Part shown: positions 17,167 through 27,294 of the stretch, piece by piece
Position numbering within the stretch: the first letter of the stretch is position 1
Layout: the number at the start of each line of letters is the position of its first letter
Assembly (NCBI RefSeq): GCF_004135935.1
Contig: NZ_CP025086.1
Location: forward strand, 1,860,001-1,924,000
Origin: Methylovirgula ligni
GTDB lineage: Bacteria; Pseudomonadota; Alphaproteobacteria; Rhizobiales; Beijerinckiaceae
Direction of reading: 5' to 3'
DNA: 64,000 nt
Position numbers and translations under genes: made by a program
The notes under the pieces: generated by a model
What the model was told of the DNA's origin: nothing
What the model saw: the letters and a program-made list of their open reading frames with translations, nothing else
The model's database searches: none

Positions 17167-18165
17167 TTAGGGCTCGACGCCTCGTGCGCTCGCGCCGGGG
17201 ACGATCTCGATGGCGAAGCCTGCCGCGTAGAGCGCTTTCGTATCAACGTGCGCCACGTCGCCCGCGATGAGCCACGCGATGCGCGCACCTTCATGTGCGC
17301 GCGCAGTGATCCGCGCGGCAATGTCGTCTTCCGCGTTAACGATGATCCTGGCGGACTCGCGCCGTGCGATTTCGACGATCGACGGGGCCACGGCTTTGTC
17401 GTGGAAGACGACATCCGCGGCTTGCAGAAGCCGCAGGGCCTTGAGGGTCAAGTGCTCCGGATCGGTGCTGGTGATGCCGAGAAGGGTGATCGCGCCACGC
17501 GGTGATTCGTCCGTCTCCCGCTGCGCGCCCGCGAGCAATGTCTCCAGCTCATCGGTGTCCGGTCCCGGCGACGTCAGGGCGCGCGTGGTGAATAATTCCC
17601 AGAAGCGCCGCCGCGAGGGCGCATCCGTCAGCTTGGGCCGCCACGCTTTCGCCGCTTCCGCCCAGCGCTTGAGACTGGCGGGCAACAATGCTTCAAGCCG
17701 GCCGCGCAAGGCGAGAGCGAAAACCGGCGCGGCGCCGGACGTCGAGATGGCGATGACGAGCGGCGAGCGATCGACGATCGTCCCGAACTGGAAATCGCAA
17801 TACAGCGGCTTGTCGATGACATTGACGGGCACGCTCGCGCGGTGCGCCGCCGCGGAAAAGCGCGCGGCGTCTTTCTCGCTTGTGCAATCGCCGACTGCCA
17901 GCGCCGCGCCGTCGAAATCGCTCTCGGCCCAATCGCGCCCGGCTAGCGTGACCTTTGGGGTTTGCGCGGCCAATGCCCGCATCGCATCGCCCGGCGCGGC
18001 GCTTAAGACATCGACGTTCGCGCCGGCCGCTTGCAGCAGTTCGGCTTTCCACGCGGCCTCCGGCGTCCCGCCGGCGAGCAGCACGCGCTTGCCGGCAAGG
18101 TCGAAGAATATGGGCAGGCTGGCCAGCCCCCGCATCGGCGGGCGCGGCTCGGGTTTGTCGGTCAT
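17167..18165 (-). CDS. Siroheme-synthase-like protein with truncated methylase domain
   Basis: 332-residue protein related to CysG. Residues about 15-170 form the Met8-type precorrin-2 dehydrogenase/ferrochelatase part, with VLLAGGTPEAAWK for NAD and CDFQFGTIVDRSPLVIAISTSGAAPV holding the conserved catalytic region. Residues about 222-332 match only the first part of the uroporphyrinogen-III methyltransferase domain (GAITLLGITSTDPEHLTLKALRLL). The SAM-site segment normally reading GGDPFIFGRGGEE is reduced to IAGDVAHVDTKAL, and the protein stops shortly after VPGASA. Full CysG is about 460 residues. It can plausibly make siroheme from precorrin-2, but methylation must come from another enzyme. 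Confidence 0.8.
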   Translation of the reverse strand: MTDKPEPRPPMRGLASLPIFFDLAGKRVLLAGGTPEAAWKAELLQAAGANVDVLSAAPGDAMRALAAQTPKVTLAGRDWAESDFDGAALAVGDCTSEKDAARFSAAAHRASVPVNVIDKPLYCDFQFGTIVDRSPLVIAISTSGAAPVFALALRGRLEALLPASLKRWAEAAKAWRPKLTDAPSRRRFWELFTTRALTSPGPDTDELETLLAGAQRETDESPRGAITLLGITSTDPEHLTLKALRLLQAADVVFHDKAVAPSIVEIARRESARIIVNAEDDIAARITARAHEGARIAWLIAGDVAHVDTKALYAAGFAIEIVPGASARGVEP

Positions 18166-18267
18166 GCGGCCCTTGAAACACTCTTTGGGACACGTTTGCG
18201 TCAGCCACTATAGCGCACCAGATAAGTCAGGGATAAATCCGCAACGGGCGAAGCAATGGAGAAGGCA

Positions 18268-19062
18268 ATGCTGATCGATCTTTCCGGCAAGAGCGCGGTC
18301 GTGACCGGCTCGACACGCGGCATCGGCTTTGCCGTCGCCAAGGGTCTGGCGGAATCGGGCGCACGGGTGGTCGTCAACGGCCGCGGCCAGAAGGCGGTCG
18401 ATGAGGCGGTCGCAGAGCTGAAGAAGGCCCTGCCGAAGGCGCAGCTTCAGGGCGTCGCCGCCGATCTCGCGACAGAGGCGGGGTGCGAAGCCCTGGTCAA
18501 GGCCGTGCCCACGACGGATATCCTCGTCAACAATGTCGGCATCTTCAATCCGCAGGATTTCTTCGAAATCCCGGATTCCGAATGGCAGCGCTTTTTCGAG
18601 GTCAACGTGATGTCCGGCGTGCGGCTGACGCGCGCTTATCTTCCGGGGATGATCGACCGCAAATGGGGGCGGGTGATCTTCATCTCTTCGGAATCGGGGC
18701 TGAACATCCCGGTTGAGATGATCCATTACGGCTTCACCAAGACGGCGCAGATCTCGATCGCGCGGGGCATCGCCAAGCGCGCCGCCGGCACGGGCGTGAC
18801 GGTCAATTCCGTCCTGCCGGGGCCGACTCTGTCCGACGGTGTTGTCGATTTCCTCGAGAAAATGCCCTCGGAGAAGGGAGCGTCATTGGAAGAAACCGCC
18901 GCCGCGTTCGTCAGGCAGCACCGGCCGAGCTCGATCATCCAGCGCGCCGCGAGCGTCGAGGAGGTCGCCAATCTCGTTGTCTATGTTGCCTCGCCGCAAG
19001 CCTCGGCGACGACTGGAGCGGCCTTGCGCGTCGATGGCGGCGTGGTCGACTCGATCGTGTAG
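18268..19062 (+). CDS. Short-chain dehydrogenase/reductase
   Basis: 264-residue SDR (3-oxoacyl-ACP-reductase-like). NAD(P) loop TGSTRGIGFAVAKG, NNVGIF in place of the usual NNAG, and the catalytic Ser/Tyr/Lys of ISSESGLNIPVEMIHYGFTKTA are present. An insert near residues 190-225 (FLEKMPSEKGASLEETAAAF) is longer than in FabG. Substrate unknown. The ATG at 18268 has GGAG at good distance; an ATG at 18256 is the alternative. It is divergent from the CysG-like gene and convergent with queD, leaving two bases between stops. Confidence 0.85.
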   Translation: MLIDLSGKSAVVTGSTRGIGFAVAKGLAESGARVVVNGRGQKAVDEAVAELKKALPKAQLQGVAADLATEAGCEALVKAVPTTDILVNNVGIFNPQDFFEIPDSEWQRFFEVNVMSGVRLTRAYLPGMIDRKWGRVIFISSESGLNIPVEMIHYGFTKTAQISIARGIAKRAAGTGVTVNSVLPGPTLSDGVVDFLEKMPSEKGASLEETAAAFVRQHRPSSIIQRAASVEEVANLVVYVASPQASATTGAALRVDGGVVDSIV

Positions 19063-19064
19063 TC

Positions 19065-19421
19065 TTAACGCCCCTCGTATTCCGCGTAGCAGTCGCGCGT
19101 CTCGAAGACTGTGACGGCGGCGAGCTGCGGCAGCGCCGGCCTGATCTTCTCGTAGATCCAGACGGCGATGTTTTCGGCTGTTGGATTTTCGAGGCCCGCG
19201 ATCTCGTTGAGGCAATGATGATCGAGCTGTGCGTGGAGCGGCGCGAAGGCTTTCTCGATGTCGAAGAAATCAATGACGAAGCCGGTCCCGGAATCGACCG
19301 GACCTTCGAGCCGGAGTTCGACGCGATAGGAATGGCCGTGCAGATTGCGGCAGCGATGGCTCGGCGCAACCTTCGGCAGGAAATGCGCCGCCTCGAACGT
19401 GAAAGCCTGGGTGATCTTCAT
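19065..19421 (-). CDS. queD: 6-carboxy-5,6,7,8-tetrahydropterin synthase
   Basis: 118-residue T-fold enzyme that converts dihydroneopterin triphosphate to 6-carboxytetrahydropterin, the second step of queuosine precursor synthesis. Zinc ligands are His13 (FEAAHFLP), His28 and His30 (NLHGHSY), with catalytic Cys24. DHHCLNE and PTAENIAVWIY complete the family pattern. The ATG at 19421 is preferred over a TTG at 19430. It lies 47 bases downstream of queE on the same strand, so the two steps are probably co-expressed. Confidence 0.93.
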   Translation of the reverse strand: MKITQAFTFEAAHFLPKVAPSHRCRNLHGHSYRVELRLEGPVDSGTGFVIDFFDIEKAFAPLHAQLDHHCLNEIAGLENPTAENIAVWIYEKIRPALPQLAAVTVFETRDCYAEYEGR

Positions 19422-19468
19422 CTGGGTCAATCTTCAAGTCGTGCAGATGCGAAACATCGCATTCGCCT

Positions 19469-20101
19469 TCACGGCAAGCCGATCAGCTTGTGGGTTTGCA
19501 GGCTCAGCCGCCAGCGCGGATGCGCCAGGCAATAGGCTGCCGCCTGGGCGGTGTTGGCGGCCTGCGCCGGGCCGTCCATCGGTTGCAGGAAGAAGTGCCG
19601 GAAGGCAAGCCCTGAAAAGCTTTCCGGGTTCTGTCCCGCTTGCGGAAAGACGAGCTTCAACTCGTCCCCGCTCGTGAGAACCAGCGGCGTCCCGGCCTTC
19701 GGGCTGACGCAAATCCAGTCGAGGCCTTCGGGCGGGGCCAGCGTGCCGTTGGTCTCGACCGCGCAGGAAAAGCCCTTCGCATGGAGCGCGGCGAGCAAAG
19801 CCGCGTCGAGTTGCAGCAGCGGCTCGCCGCCGGTGAAGACGACCAGCGCCTGCGCCGTCTCGCCCTGCCATTGCGCCGCGATGGCCTCGGCAAGCTCGCC
19901 CGGCCCGGCAAACTTGCCGCCGCCGGGGCCGTCCGTCCCGATAAAATCCGTATCGCAGAAATCGCACTGCGCCGCCGCGCGGTCGGCCTCGCGGCCGGAC
20001 CAGAGATTGCAGCCGGCGAAGCGGCAGAAGACGGCGGCGCGCCCGGCCTGCGCGCCTTCGCCTTGCAGCGTGTGGTAGATTTCCTTGACGGAATAGGTCA
20101 T
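19469..20101 (-). CDS. queE: 7-carboxy-7-deazaguanine synthase (radical SAM)
   Basis: 210-residue radical SAM enzyme that rearranges 6-carboxytetrahydropterin to 7-carboxy-7-deazaguanine. The cluster motif is the QueE-specific CX14CX2C (Cys31, Cys46, Cys49), an insertion compared with the usual CX3CX2C. TGGEPLLQ and ETNGTL bind SAM and substrate. The ATG at 20101 was chosen because the alternative TTG at 20122 falls in the T tail of the trxA terminator, and homologues open with YSVKEIYHTLQGEG. QueC is not in the window. Confidence 0.93.
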   Translation of the reverse strand: MTYSVKEIYHTLQGEGAQAGRAAVFCRFAGCNLWSGREADRAAAQCDFCDTDFIGTDGPGGGKFAGPGELAEAIAAQWQGETAQALVVFTGGEPLLQLDAALLAALHAKGFSCAVETNGTLAPPEGLDWICVSPKAGTPLVLTSGDELKLVFPQAGQNPESFSGLAFRHFFLQPMDGPAQAANTAQAAAYCLAHPRWRLSLQTHKLIGLP

Positions 20102-20120
20102 CGGCGCGATCCGGGAAGCC

Positions 20121-20153
20121 AAAAAGCAAAAAGGACCCCTCGCGAGGTCCTTT
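20121..20153 (-). terminator. Intrinsic terminator after trxA
   Basis: Read on the minus strand, AAAGGACC and GGTCCTTT form an 8-bp stem around an eight-base GC loop and are followed by TTGCTTTTT. It lies 28 bases after the trxA stop and separates it from queE. Confidence 0.8.
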
Positions 20154-20180
20154 GCCTGATCTGGCGTGAGCCGTTGGGCG

Positions 20181-20501
20181 TCAGAGCGCCGCCGAAATCC
20201 ATTTTTTCAATTCGCCCTTGGGCGCGGCGCCGACCTTCTGCTGGGCGAGCTTGCCGTCCTTGAACAGAAGCAGAGTCGGGATGCTGCGGATGCCGAAGGC
20301 GCCGGCGACGCCGGGGTTCTCGTCGACATTCAGCTTCACGATCTTCACCTGGCCCTTTAGCTCGTCGGCGATCTCCTCAAGCGAGGGGCCGATCATCTTG
20401 CAGGGGCCGCACCATTCCGCCCAGAAATCGACAACGACGGGTTCCTTGGCGCCCTCGACCTCAGTCTTGAATGTGGCATCGGTAACTTTAACAGTGGCCA
20501 T
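20181..20501 (-). CDS. trxA: Thioredoxin
   Basis: 106-residue thioredoxin, the general cytoplasmic disulfide reductant. The redox site is WCGPC (Cys31, Cys34), with the cis-proline loop [10 protein letters not shown] near residue 74. The ATG at 20501 gives the family length; the frame extends about 40 residues upstream but that part is not thioredoxin-like. It lies 100 bases after addA on the same strand, the usual order in alphaproteobacteria, and has its own terminator. Confidence 0.96.
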   Translation of the reverse strand: MATVKVTDATFKTEVEGAKEPVVVDFWAEWCGPCKMIGPSLEEIADELKGQVKIVKLNVDENPGVAGAFGIRSIPTLLLFKDGKLAQQKVGAAPKGELKKWISAAL

Positions 20502-20601
20502 AAGTGCCTCTTGAGCTCTTGCCGGGGGACCATTTTCCCGAAGATATCTTGTTTCAAAGTAGGAAGCAGGGTTCCTACCGTCAAGCCGACGCGCCCGCTT
20601 G

Positions 20602-23600
20602 TCAGACGAGCCTTGCCAGCGCCGCATCGAGCTGCGCCGCGGAAAGCTCGGCGATTTCCGCCTCCGTCGTCCAAATCAGCAGGCAGCGCAAGTGCTTGTC
20701 CGGCCAGAGCGGGGCAAGCAGGGCGCGGTAAAGCGCCATCTGGGCGATATAGGATTCGGGTGTCGCGGCACCGGCCACCGGCGCGCCGGTCTTGTAGTCG
20801 GCGAGGATTACCTCGCGCTCCGATTCGGCGATGCGGTCGATCTGGCCGAGGACGTCGCGGGTCGCGCCGTTCGGCAAGGTCACGGTCCCGGCCACCGCCG
20901 CCTCGGCGCGGGCGTGCGGGCCGAAGAGTCCGGCGAGGGCCGGTGCTTCGAGCACGCCCAGAACCGTCGCGATCAACTCTCCGGCATCGGCATAATCCGG
21001 CGCCCGCACGTCCAGAAAGGCTTTGGCCGCCGCGCGGCGCTGCCCGGCTTCAACCTCCGGCAGATATTGCAAGAGCGTATGCACCAGCCGCCCACGCTGA
21101 AGCGCGGCGCGGCGTTGTGCGCTCGGCGGCGGCACTTCGGGTTCTCCGGCGGCGAGGGCGTTCGAGGGCCGCAGCGGCGGCAAGGGGGCAGCCTCGCGCG
21201 GCGCGGGTTTCGAGAGCCACGCCGGTAAAGCGGTGTCGGCCGCGGTGGCTGGTCGCGCGTCCGCGACAACGCGTTCGACCGTACCGGGTGCGGCGTAGCG
21301 CCAGATCGTCTCGTTCTTCTCGTCCCAGAAGGCCGGGACTTCGACGAATTTGTCGTCCCGCACGGCGGCGATCATCCGCGCCCAAGCGCGCTCGTTCGGT
21401 TCGGTCTTGTTGAAGAAGCCGCTGATATAGAGCCGCTCCTCGGCGCGGGTCATTGCCACATAGAGCAGGCGGCGATGCTCGTCTTCCGCCGCATCGCGCG
21501 CCGCTTGCCGGGCCCGCGCCACCGCCTCGGGATCGTCGCCCTGGCGCGGCGACCACGCGAACACTTTGGAACCTGGCTTGCGGCCATCGAGCACATGCAG
21601 CCTGGAATCGTGCCGGCCGCCCGGCGCGCCGCAGGTGTCGGGCAGGAAGACGACCTTGGCCTCGAGTCCTTTGGCGGCATGGACCGTCATTACGCGCACG
21701 GCGTCGGCCGCCGATTCCATGTCGCGCTTGATCGAGAGTTCGAGGCTTTCGATCTCGGCAAGGAAGCTGGACAGCGCGCGCGTGCCTTCCTTTTCGGCGC
21801 GCAGCGCGAGGCGCAGGAATTCGTCCATCGCATCGCAGGCTTCGGGCCCCAGCCGCGCCTCCATCATCCGCCGCCCGCCGTCCTCGCTCAGCAGGCGGGC
21901 ATAGAATTCGAAGGCGGAGCCGGGCGCCCGCGCGCGCCAGCGCAGCAGCGTCGCGGTGGCGGCTTTGTCCTTCGCCTCATCCGAAGAGGCGAGCGCGGCA
22001 AAGAGCGAGCCCGCACGGCCCGGCGCCAACCGCAGCAGATCGTCGTCATCGAAACCGATGAGCGGCGATTTCAGGACCGCCGCCAAGGTCAGATCGTCTT
22101 GCGGCAGCAGCGCCGCATGACCGGCGGCGATCAAATCCATCACCGCGATATGAGCGAGGAGATCGAGCCGGTCGGCGCCCGCGACCGGCACGCGCACCTG
22201 TTTCAAGGCGCGGATGATCGCGTCGAAAAAGGCGTTGCGCGTCCGCACCAGGATAAGAATATCCCCGGCGCTGATCGGGCGGAAATGTTTGGCCTCGCCA
22301 TCATAGACAAGCTCGCCGGAGGCGGGCGCGACGAGCGCCGCGATCTTCTTGGCGACACGCTGGGCGAGGATGTTCGCGGGGTCGCTCTCGTCGATGAGAT
22401 CGAGCGGCAATTTCCAACTGTCGCCGTCCGCCTCCGGGCCTTCGGCGGCCGACACCGGCGCCCAGATCTCTATCAGGCCCGGCAGGTTCTCCTTCAGTGC
22501 CTCATGCCCCATCCACGTATCATCGGAGACAAGGCCGCGCTGATGCGCCGGCGCGGAAAAGACCTGATCGACTGTTCCGAGCACCGCTGGCACCGAGCGG
22601 AACGAGGTCTTCAGCGGCACGGACTCGAACGTCTGTCCCGCCTGCGAGAACTTCAGCGCGAACCGGCGGTGCATTTCGTGGAACATCTCCGGCGCGGCGC
22701 CCTGGAAGGAGAAGATCGACTGCTTCTCGTCACCGACGGCGAAGAAGGTGCGCACCTTGTCGCTCGCGCCAGCGCCGGCGTAAAACTCGCTCGCGAGATG
22801 TTCGAGGATGCGCCATTGCGCCGGGCTTGTATCCTGCGCTTCATCGACGAGGATATGATCGATGCCGGAATCGAGTTTATAAAGCACCCAGCTTGCATCC
22901 GAACGCTCGAAGAGCGCCAGCGTGCGATCAATCAGATCGTCGAAATCGAGCTTTCCCCGCATCGCCTTCAGCGCCTCGTAACGGGCGAAGATCGCCGCGA
23001 CGAGCGTCGTCAGCGCGAGCGACTTTTCGAGACATTCGGCGGCCTTGCGCAGCGCACGAAGGCCATCGAGGCGCACCTGCTCCTGCTGCAGCTCTTCGAC
23101 GAGATCAGGACGCTTGGCGGCGAGTGCCTTGGTGACAAGCGTCTTGCGCATCTCACCTTTGGCGGTGAAGAAAATCTCGGAATAGGCTTCGAGACAATCG
23201 GCGCGGCCTTGCGCGCCGCGTTTATGCGCTTCAGCCGCAAGACGAAACAAGGCGGCTCTGTCGCCGTCCGTCTTGAGACCCACCCCGAGAAATTCGGCGA
23301 AGTCTCGCCAGCGCGCCGGGCCGACGCCGCCCTCGATCATATCCGTTTCGATCGTTTCGATCGTGGTGCCGTCCGGCAGTTCCAACGCGCAGCCGAGGTC
23401 GCGCGCGGCCTCTTCGGCGTCGTAATGGTGCAGCAGCGCGCGATGTTTGGTCGCCTCTTGAAGGAGCGTGGAGAAATCGTCCTGCGAGGTTTCGGCGGCG
23501 AGCGTGCGCAGCGCTTCGCCCAGCGCGCCTTTATCCTGTTCGGCCGTGGCCAAGGCGTCGCGCCGCGCCAAGGCAAGCAATTCCGCATGGCCGAGATCGT

Positions 23601-24045
23601 CGAGCACTTCGAAACGGCCCGGCACATTGGCCTCGAAGGGGAAAAGATGCAGCAGCCGTTCGCAGAAGCCGTGGATCGTATGAATCTTGAGTCCGCCCGG
23701 CGTCTCGACCGTGCGGGCGAAAAGGCGGCGGGCGAAGACGAGCGTTTTCGCATCGACTTTCGGCGCGCCGGTCTCGGACAGCTTTGCGGCGAGCGCGGCA
23801 TCATCGAGCGCCGTCCATTCCGAAAGAGTCTTGAAAACGCGCCCGGCCATATTGGCGGCCGCCGCCTTGGTGAAGGTGAGGCAGAGGATTTTCGCCGGGG
23901 GTACGCCCGCGAGCAGAAGCCGCAGCACGCGCTGCGCCAGCACATGCGTCTTGCCGGAGCCGGCATTGGCCGAAACCCAGACGGATTTCGCCGGATCGGA
24001 CGCCTTGCGCTGCTGGTCGGTGACATGTTTCGGGATGGTGCTCAT
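20602..24045 (-). CDS. addA: Double-strand break repair helicase AddA
   Basis: 1147-residue UvrD-type helicase-nuclease of the AddAB complex, which resects double-strand breaks and loads RecA. Walker A is [16 protein letters not shown] near residue 25, the DEAQD box is in [15 protein letters not shown], and the motif near [16 protein letters not shown] marks the helicase C-terminal part. The RecB-type nuclease domain near the end keeps the catalytic LADYKTG. The ATG overlaps the addB stop by four bases. The very long opposite-strand frames across this gene are shadows. Confidence 0.95.
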   Translation of the reverse strand: MSTIPKHVTDQQRKASDPAKSVWVSANAGSGKTHVLAQRVLRLLLAGVPPAKILCLTFTKAAAANMAGRVFKTLSEWTALDDAALAAKLSETGAPKVDAKTLVFARRLFARTVETPGGLKIHTIHGFCERLLHLFPFEANVPGRFEVLDDLGHAELLALARRDALATAEQDKGALGEALRTLAAETSQDDFSTLLQEATKHRALLHHYDAEEAARDLGCALELPDGTTIETIETDMIEGGVGPARWRDFAEFLGVGLKTDGDRAALFRLAAEAHKRGAQGRADCLEAYSEIFFTAKGEMRKTLVTKALAAKRPDLVEELQQEQVRLDGLRALRKAAECLEKSLALTTLVAAIFARYEALKAMRGKLDFDDLIDRTLALFERSDASWVLYKLDSGIDHILVDEAQDTSPAQWRILEHLASEFYAGAGASDKVRTFFAVGDEKQSIFSFQGAAPEMFHEMHRRFALKFSQAGQTFESVPLKTSFRSVPAVLGTVDQVFSAPAHQRGLVSDDTWMGHEALKENLPGLIEIWAPVSAAEGPEADGDSWKLPLDLIDESDPANILAQRVAKKIAALVAPASGELVYDGEAKHFRPISAGDILILVRTRNAFFDAIIRALKQVRVPVAGADRLDLLAHIAVMDLIAAGHAALLPQDDLTLAAVLKSPLIGFDDDDLLRLAPGRAGSLFAALASSDEAKDKAATATLLRWRARAPGSAFEFYARLLSEDGGRRMMEARLGPEACDAMDEFLRLALRAEKEGTRALSSFLAEIESLELSIKRDMESAADAVRVMTVHAAKGLEAKVVFLPDTCGAPGGRHDSRLHVLDGRKPGSKVFAWSPRQGDDPEAVARARQAARDAAEDEHRRLLYVAMTRAEERLYISGFFNKTEPNERAWARMIAAVRDDKFVEVPAFWDEKNETIWRYAAPGTVERVVADARPATAADTALPAWLSKPAPREAAPLPPLRPSNALAAGEPEVPPPSAQRRAALQRGRLVHTLLQYLPEVEAGQRRAAAKAFLDVRAPDYADAGELIATVLGVLEAPALAGLFGPHARAEAAVAGTVTLPNGATRDVLGQIDRIAESEREVILADYKTGAPVAGAATPESYIAQMALYRALLAPLWPDKHLRCLLIWTTEAEIAELSAAQLDAALARLV

Positions 24046-27000
24046 GCGCCATCCTCGCGGCCGGCCGCCCATTCCTTGACGCGGGCAAGGTGATCGTAGG
24101 CGCTGTAGCGCACGGCGAATTTCGGATAGGGCCGCGATGGATAGCAGGTATTCGCATCGCGAAACTGATTGAGCAGCGTGACGAGTTCGACGAAGTGCTT
24201 TTCCGAGACTTCGCTCAGCGTTTCGCCGCTCTTCTTGAAAAGCAGCGGGCGTTCGTCGCCGCCGTTCTTATCAAAGAGCTTCACATAGATCGCTTCGGCG
24301 ACATTGGTGCCGAGGGGCAAGTCGAAGCCGCCCCGCGCGACCATCGCCGCCTCGAGCGTCAATTGCGGTGCGAAGCCGACGCGCACTTCCTCGATGCCGG
24401 GCGGCTTGCCAGTCTTGTAATCGACAAGGCTTACGCGGCCATCGGAATGATGCTCGATCCGGTCGGCCGTGGCGGACAGGGTGAATGTCGTGCCATCGTC
24501 AAGCGGGATCGCAATCTTGCCGTTGCGCTCGACATCGAGCCGGACGAGGTCCGCACGGCGGCGGTGCTCGAAGTCGAGATAGAAGCGCGCCGCTTCCTTG
24601 AGGCGCGGCCAGGCGAAGGCACTGAAATCGGGATCGGCGCGCTCGCTCGCGAAGCTGTCTTCAAGCAGCGCGGAAAAAACCGCCGCGGCATCCGCCGGCA
24701 AGGCTCCGCTCGGGAAGCGTTCCCCGAATTTTTCCAGCACCGCGTGCAGCAAGGAGCCTATGTTGCGCCGTTCGCCGATCTCGGCCGGCTGCGGCAGCTC
24801 CCTCAGGTTCAGGCAATATTCGGCGTAAATCGAATAGGGATCGCGCCGCAGGGTTTCGATCCGTGTCACGCTGAGCCGTTGCGGGCGGAGCGCCAGCGGT
24901 GGTTTCGGTTCGGGCCGGCCGATGGGCGGGCGCGCCTCGCCCGGCCTGTCGATGGCGCGGGCGAGATGCAGATAATATTCGCCGCGTTCGCGGCAGTTCT
25001 TGAATGCGTTGCCCGCCAGCGCGGTGAGGCGCTGCACAAAGCGCGATTCGACCATCGGAGTGCCGTCGCGTTTGCGGGCACGGCTCAGGATCACGCGCTT
25101 ATGGCCGAGAGCCATCACGAAATCATGCGCCGTCTGGCCGATGCGGCGCTCGGGCGGCGTCAGACCCAGCGCATGGCGCATCGGCCGGTTCAGAAAGGCA
25201 TCACTCTGCGCCTGCGGCGGCCAGACGCCTTCGTCGAGCCCGCCAAGCAGCATTACATCCGCAGGCATGAGCCGGGCTTCGAGCAAGCCGAAAATCTTGA
25301 GGCGCGGATGTGTTCGCCGCGCCCGCCGCAGTACCTTCTCGCCCATCACCTCGGCAAGAAAGATCGCATAGCCTTCCGCGTCGAAAAGAAGGTCCGGTTG
25401 ATTGGCTTGCAGAAGCGCGTCGAAAAGATCATCGAGCGCCACGGCGTCTTCGCTGAGCGCAGCGTCTTCGCTGCGCGTGATCTCGGCGAGCGCGGCCCGA
25501 TGCGCCGCGATCCAGGGCTGCAAGTCGCGCGAACCCGCGATTGCTTTCAAAGGCGCCAGCGCCGCGTCGAGCCGGTCGAGAAGATCGGCAATCCCGGCCC
25601 AATCCGCATCGCCAAGCGCCTTTTGCGCCGGATGGGCGAAACGGTCTTTGGCCGCCTCGCGTGCGCCGGCGACAGCGGCGGCGCGTGTCGCATAGCTCGA
25701 CAAAGGCGTTTCCTGCCGCAAAAGCCCGATCTCAAAAAGCGGCGCGCGTTCCAGAATCTCCGCGCGCGACAGGCCGAAGCGAGCGGCTGGATGCGCAAGC
25801 AAAGCGACAAGGCTTGCCGCATCTTCCGCCTTGGCAGCTTCGGCGGCGCGTAATGCCAGTGTGCCGGCGGCGGTGGCGCTGAGAGGTTCGCCAGCGGAAT
25901 CGTCGATCTCGATGCCGAAGCGGGTCAGTTCCGCGCCGACGCGGCGGGCAAGGTCGCGGTCGGGCGTTACCAGCGCCGCCGTTGCGCCCGGCGTCTCCAG
26001 AACCTCGCGCAGGGCGATGGCGAGCGCCAGCGCCTCTTCGCGCTCGTCGGCCGCTTCGATCAGGCTGACGTCGGCGAGCGCCGGGCCGATTTCTGCGAAA
26101 GCGGGATCGTCGCGAAAGGCCTGCCATTCCTCGGTCGTGTCGGCGGGACGTAGGGCCTCGGAAAGAACGCGCGCGCGGCTGACGAGATGTGCCGGCGGTG
26201 CGGCGAGTTCCGTCACCTCGGCGCGTGAGACGCCAAGAACCGGCAGCAGCCGGCGCAGCGCCGCTTGCGGATGGCTGAAGCCGGGATCGCCCGCATCCTC
26301 GGTGTTGACCCGCGCCCAGGCGCGTTCGTCGAGGTCGAGATCGAGCCCCGGCAGGACGACAGCGCCTTGCGGCGCCCCGGCCAGCGCCGCAAGCAGTTTC
26401 GCGGTGGCGCGATTGGTGCCGGTCGAGCCGATGGCGATCACCGGGCCTTTACTTCGCCCGGTCGCGATCTCCGCGATCTGCGCCGTAATGAGCAGAACAT
26501 GCCGCCGCGCGGCATCGACGAGATTATGTTTGGCGAGAATCGACGGCCATTGAGCGATGGCGATGTTGAGAAAGTCGAGCGTCACGCGCCAATAGCGGTC
26601 GAACTCCGGCAGAACCAGCGGATCGAGCTTTTCCCAGGCGACATCCTCGATGATCAGTTCGTCGATCAGGCCGGCAAGCTCGCCTGCCAGATGCCAGGCG
26701 TCGGTGGTCGATGTGCCGACAAGACATGGCTCGCGCGAATCGGTGATGTGTTTGCCATCCGCGCCGATCGAGACGATGGCGCCGTGCAGTGCCTTGGCCC
26801 AGATATGGACGAGGCGGCCAAGCTGCATCCGCCGCCAGATATCACCCGCCGCTTGCGGCAGCGCGGTGCCCGGCGCATCGAAACCGGGAGCGGCGAAAAG
26901 CAGATCCGTTTCCGTTGCCTCGAGGCCGCCGAGCGGCAGGATGCGGGGCAGGAGGGTCGCCGGCCGCCCGAGGGCGCGGGCGAATTCCTCGCCCAGCGCG

Positions 27001-27164
27001 CGCGCGGCGCGCTGCGTCGGCACATAAATCGTCGCGTCCGCCATGTCCAAGGCGCCGCATGCACGCGAAAAACCCGGCACGATGCGGCCGTCGAGCAGCG
27101 CGGCGGAGAAACATTCGAGAAAGGGCGCGCCCGGCGCGATGGTGAAGACGTTTTTTCGGGGCAT
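24042..27164 (-). CDS. addB: Double-strand break repair protein AddB
   Basis: 1040-residue alphaproteobacterial-type AddB, partner of AddA. The N-terminal half is an inactivated helicase fold, with no Walker A (FTIAPGAPFLECF in its place); this half recognises Chi-like sites in other AddB proteins. Conserved segments include GLLEARLMPADVMLLGGLDEGVWPP and RDPYSIYAEYCLNLRELP. The C-terminal RecB-like nuclease keeps SLVDYKTGKPP. Relatives usually have tsaE or a nucleotidyltransferase gene upstream; here zapA is upstream instead, after a 130-base gap. Confidence 0.93.
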   Translation of the reverse strand: MPRKNVFTIAPGAPFLECFSAALLDGRIVPGFSRACGALDMADATIYVPTQRAARALGEEFARALGRPATLLPRILPLGGLEATETDLLFAAPGFDAPGTALPQAAGDIWRRMQLGRLVHIWAKALHGAIVSIGADGKHITDSREPCLVGTSTTDAWHLAGELAGLIDELIIEDVAWEKLDPLVLPEFDRYWRVTLDFLNIAIAQWPSILAKHNLVDAARRHVLLITAQIAEIATGRSKGPVIAIGSTGTNRATAKLLAALAGAPQGAVVLPGLDLDLDERAWARVNTEDAGDPGFSHPQAALRRLLPVLGVSRAEVTELAAPPAHLVSRARVLSEALRPADTTEEWQAFRDDPAFAEIGPALADVSLIEAADEREEALALAIALREVLETPGATAALVTPDRDLARRVGAELTRFGIEIDDSAGEPLSATAAGTLALRAAEAAKAEDAASLVALLAHPAARFGLSRAEILERAPLFEIGLLRQETPLSSYATRAAAVAGAREAAKDRFAHPAQKALGDADWAGIADLLDRLDAALAPLKAIAGSRDLQPWIAAHRAALAEITRSEDAALSEDAVALDDLFDALLQANQPDLLFDAEGYAIFLAEVMGEKVLRRARRTHPRLKIFGLLEARLMPADVMLLGGLDEGVWPPQAQSDAFLNRPMRHALGLTPPERRIGQTAHDFVMALGHKRVILSRARKRDGTPMVESRFVQRLTALAGNAFKNCRERGEYYLHLARAIDRPGEARPPIGRPEPKPPLALRPQRLSVTRIETLRRDPYSIYAEYCLNLRELPQPAEIGERRNIGSLLHAVLEKFGERFPSGALPADAAAVFSALLEDSFASERADPDFSAFAWPRLKEAARFYLDFEHRRRADLVRLDVERNGKIAIPLDDGTTFTLSATADRIEHHSDGRVSLVDYKTGKPPGIEEVRVGFAPQLTLEAAMVARGGFDLPLGTNVAEAIYVKLFDKNGGDERPLLFKKSGETLSEVSEKHFVELVTLLNQFRDANTCYPSRPYPKFAVRYSAYDHLARVKEWAAGREDGA

Positions 27165-27237
27165 AGTCAGGGTCGCGCGGCGCCCGGCGCGGAATGCGAA
27201 AAGGGCATCCCGCGTTTTCGCGGAAATCCCGCTCTAA

Positions 27238-27269
27238 GTCTTTAGAAATCGATCAGGTCTTTAGAAATC
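27238..27269. repeat. 13-bp tandem direct repeat upstream of addB
   Basis: GTCTTTAGAAATC occurs twice (27238-27250 and 27257-27269) with a 19-base period in the gap between zapA and addB. The flanks carry GCTCTA on both sides. It may be a remnant of a dispersed element or a pair of protein sites. Confidence 0.5.
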
Positions 27270-27294
27270 TGAGGCGTTCAGCCCGAAACTGGCT

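Noticed and set aside
21475-24093. 872-codon plus-strand open frame opposite addA
   Set aside because: It lies wholly antisense to a clear AddA with intact motifs. The composition is Arg/Gly/Glu-rich, as expected from the complement of high-GC codons, and it has no recognisable domain.
27165-27294. Possible 6S RNA downstream of zapA
   Set aside because: The space is only 130 bases, and I could not form the long bulged stem typical of 6S RNA.
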